Shown: piece by piece, positions 39,249 through 40,088 of the stretch
How the letters are laid out: every line of letters begins with the position of its first letter
Numbering within the stretch: the stretch's first letter is position 1
IMG/VR virus record: IMGVR_UViG_3300031565_000124
Location: 1-40,088 of that record
Length of the DNA: 40,088 nt
Direction: 5' to 3' (one strand)
DNA from: a virus
Made by a program: the position numbers and the translations under genes
The notes under the pieces: generated by a model
What the model was told of the DNA's origin: nothing
The model's input: only the letters and a program-made list of their open reading frames with translations
Database searches by the model: none

Positions 39249-39974
39249 CTACTCACTCTCCTTTTTATATTTAAAACCTTCATTTTCCAGATCTTCAATG
39301 AGTGCTACCTGGGCGGCTTTAACAATAGCTTCAAGCTGTTTTACCATATACGCCACTGCCTTCTCAGTTTCCCCGGCTATAAAATAGGCGGATAATTGAG
39401 GGCTTATCTCGTGCGGTCTCCGATACAACTCCCGCATTATTCTGTCCGAATAAGAAAAAAAATGCTTAAGTAGATCTAATGGGGCTAGCCCCTTTTGCTT
39501 TTCCAGGGTATCTATTTTTGCCTGCTTTAATTTCTCTTCTTTTAAATCTGCTTCATATATGGATTTCTTTAAATCTGCCAAAGAAGCCCGCCGGGATAGC
39601 TCTGTTATTTCCGGGTCCGGCTGCGGGGCTCCTCCCGGATTTTGGGGAGGTGGATTTTCATTTTTAGATGCTACCGGCTGGTAACCGTTTTTATGGGGGA
39701 CACCCGAACCGATGGGGGGTAAAGTTCTTGAATATACTTTATCCTTCTTCTTCTTTGCGTCACTATTCTTCTTATTCCGGGGGGCTGTTACCGGAAGCCC
39801 CATAAGTGCCCTATCCCTTCGAGCAATCCAGGCCGGATGTGTGTCATCGATTAAAAATTTACCTTTTTCATCTTTTACAAAAAATTCTGGTAAAGGGGTT
39901 TCACTCTGCCACTTTCCCAGGGCTTGCCGGGATTTGTTTAACTGCCGCGCCGCGTTCGCTTTTGTAATCAACAT
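39249..39974 (-). CDS. terminase small subunit (Nu1-like)
   Basis: 241 aa. The N-terminal NAARQLNKSRQALGKWQSE is a winged-helix DNA-binding motif of the Nu1 type. A Pro/Asn-rich linker (60-130) and a helical C-terminal half, which probably oligomerises and binds the large subunit, follow. It is the rightmost gene, 110 bases from the putative cos end, as in lambda. The ATG has no good Shine-Dalgarno, so start and expression control are less certain. Confidence 0.82.
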   Translation of the reverse strand: MLITKANAARQLNKSRQALGKWQSETPLPEFFVKDEKGKFLIDDTHPAWIARRDRALMGLPVTAPRNKKNSDAKKKKDKVYSRTLPPIGSGVPHKNGYQPVASKNENPPPQNPGGAPQPDPEITELSRRASLADLKKSIYEADLKEEKLKQAKIDTLEKQKGLAPLDLLKHFFSYSDRIMRELYRRPHEISPQLSAYFIAGETEKAVAYMVKQLEAIVKAAQVALIEDLENEGFKYKKESE

Positions 39975-40088
39975 GGCATAAAATCAACAACTCTGATATA
40001 ATTGTCAACTGCTTTTCAATAGCCATATTTAAAAAGTAAACCGGTTGACAAAAAAGTGTCAGATTTTATGTGTTGGGCGCTTCACCAC
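39975..40088. other. right genome terminus, putative cos half-site
   Basis: This leader of the late operon contains TTTATGTGTT at 40065-40074 (the reverse complement of 15-24) and 14 terminal bases. Next to it TGACA-6-TGTCA (40046-40061) forms a small palindrome, and a TTGACA in the minus sense lies at 40003-40008. These are plausible terminase-recognition or promoter elements. A convincing -10 for the late promoter was not found. Confidence 0.5.

Noticed and set aside
1-40088. Integrase, repressor, tRNA and insertion sequence signals
   Set aside because: None was recognised on reading all supported genes; absence is by inspection only, not by profile search.

Overview
The window reads as an essentially complete genome of a lambda-like, non-contractile long-tailed (siphovirus-type) bacteriophage. 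It is AT-rich and tightly packed. Its two ends look like the two halves of a cos site: a 10-bp inverted repeat lies exactly 14 bases from each end, and the small terminase gene sits next to the right end, as cos does in lambda. No integrase, excisionase, CI-type repressor, tRNA or CRISPR array was seen, so a virulent lifestyle is favoured. The host is probably diderm: the lysis cassette ends in a small lipoprotein (spanin-like) and the head genes are lambda-type. A spirochaete or a diderm Firmicute would fit, but the sequence alone does not decide this.

Layout. (1) 464-3879, minus: accessory genes of mostly unknown function, with an orphan topoisomerase VI A-like TOPRIM protein and a minimal cytosine-C5 methyltransferase. 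(2) 4177-5046, plus: four small genes driven from a divergent pair of identical promoters (a 38-bp perfect inverted repeat). (3) 5723-12227, minus: replication/recombination operon with a DUF2815 ssDNA-binding protein, an SNF2-type helicase, small genes, a broken DUF3310 gene and an AEP primase-SF3 helicase. (4) 12544-19525, plus: a second methyltransferase, a pentapeptide-repeat protein, DUF2800 nuclease, family A DNA polymerase, DEDD exonuclease and a RecU-like nuclease. (5) 19537-39974, minus: the late operon. From the right end it runs small terminase, large terminase (GpA), two adaptor/cargo gene pairs, gpW, portal, ClpP-like protease/scaffold, decoration protein, major capsid protein, connectors, tail tube, G/GT chaperones, tape measure, tail tip, two fibre genes and lysis.

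How it works together. Primase-helicase, polymerase, ssDNA-binding protein, SNF2 helicase and three nucleases form a largely self-sufficient replication and recombination set split over two divergent operons. The late operon follows lambda gene order closely; its main insertion is 35229-36764, where two paralogous 100-aa genes are each translationally coupled to a different beta-rich partner.

Most unusual property. Short tandem repeats (units of 5, 7, 7, 7, 9 and 15 nt, plus a 27-nt homopolymer) sit directly upstream of, or over, start codons across the genome. In the mRNA sense strand every one is A-rich and lacks cytosine. Translation-initiation regions are also duplicated, as a 30-bp RBS/start duplication and as a start module shared by three genes. 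Together these suggest a repeat-based system for setting or varying translation. No computation beyond reading the sequence was done.
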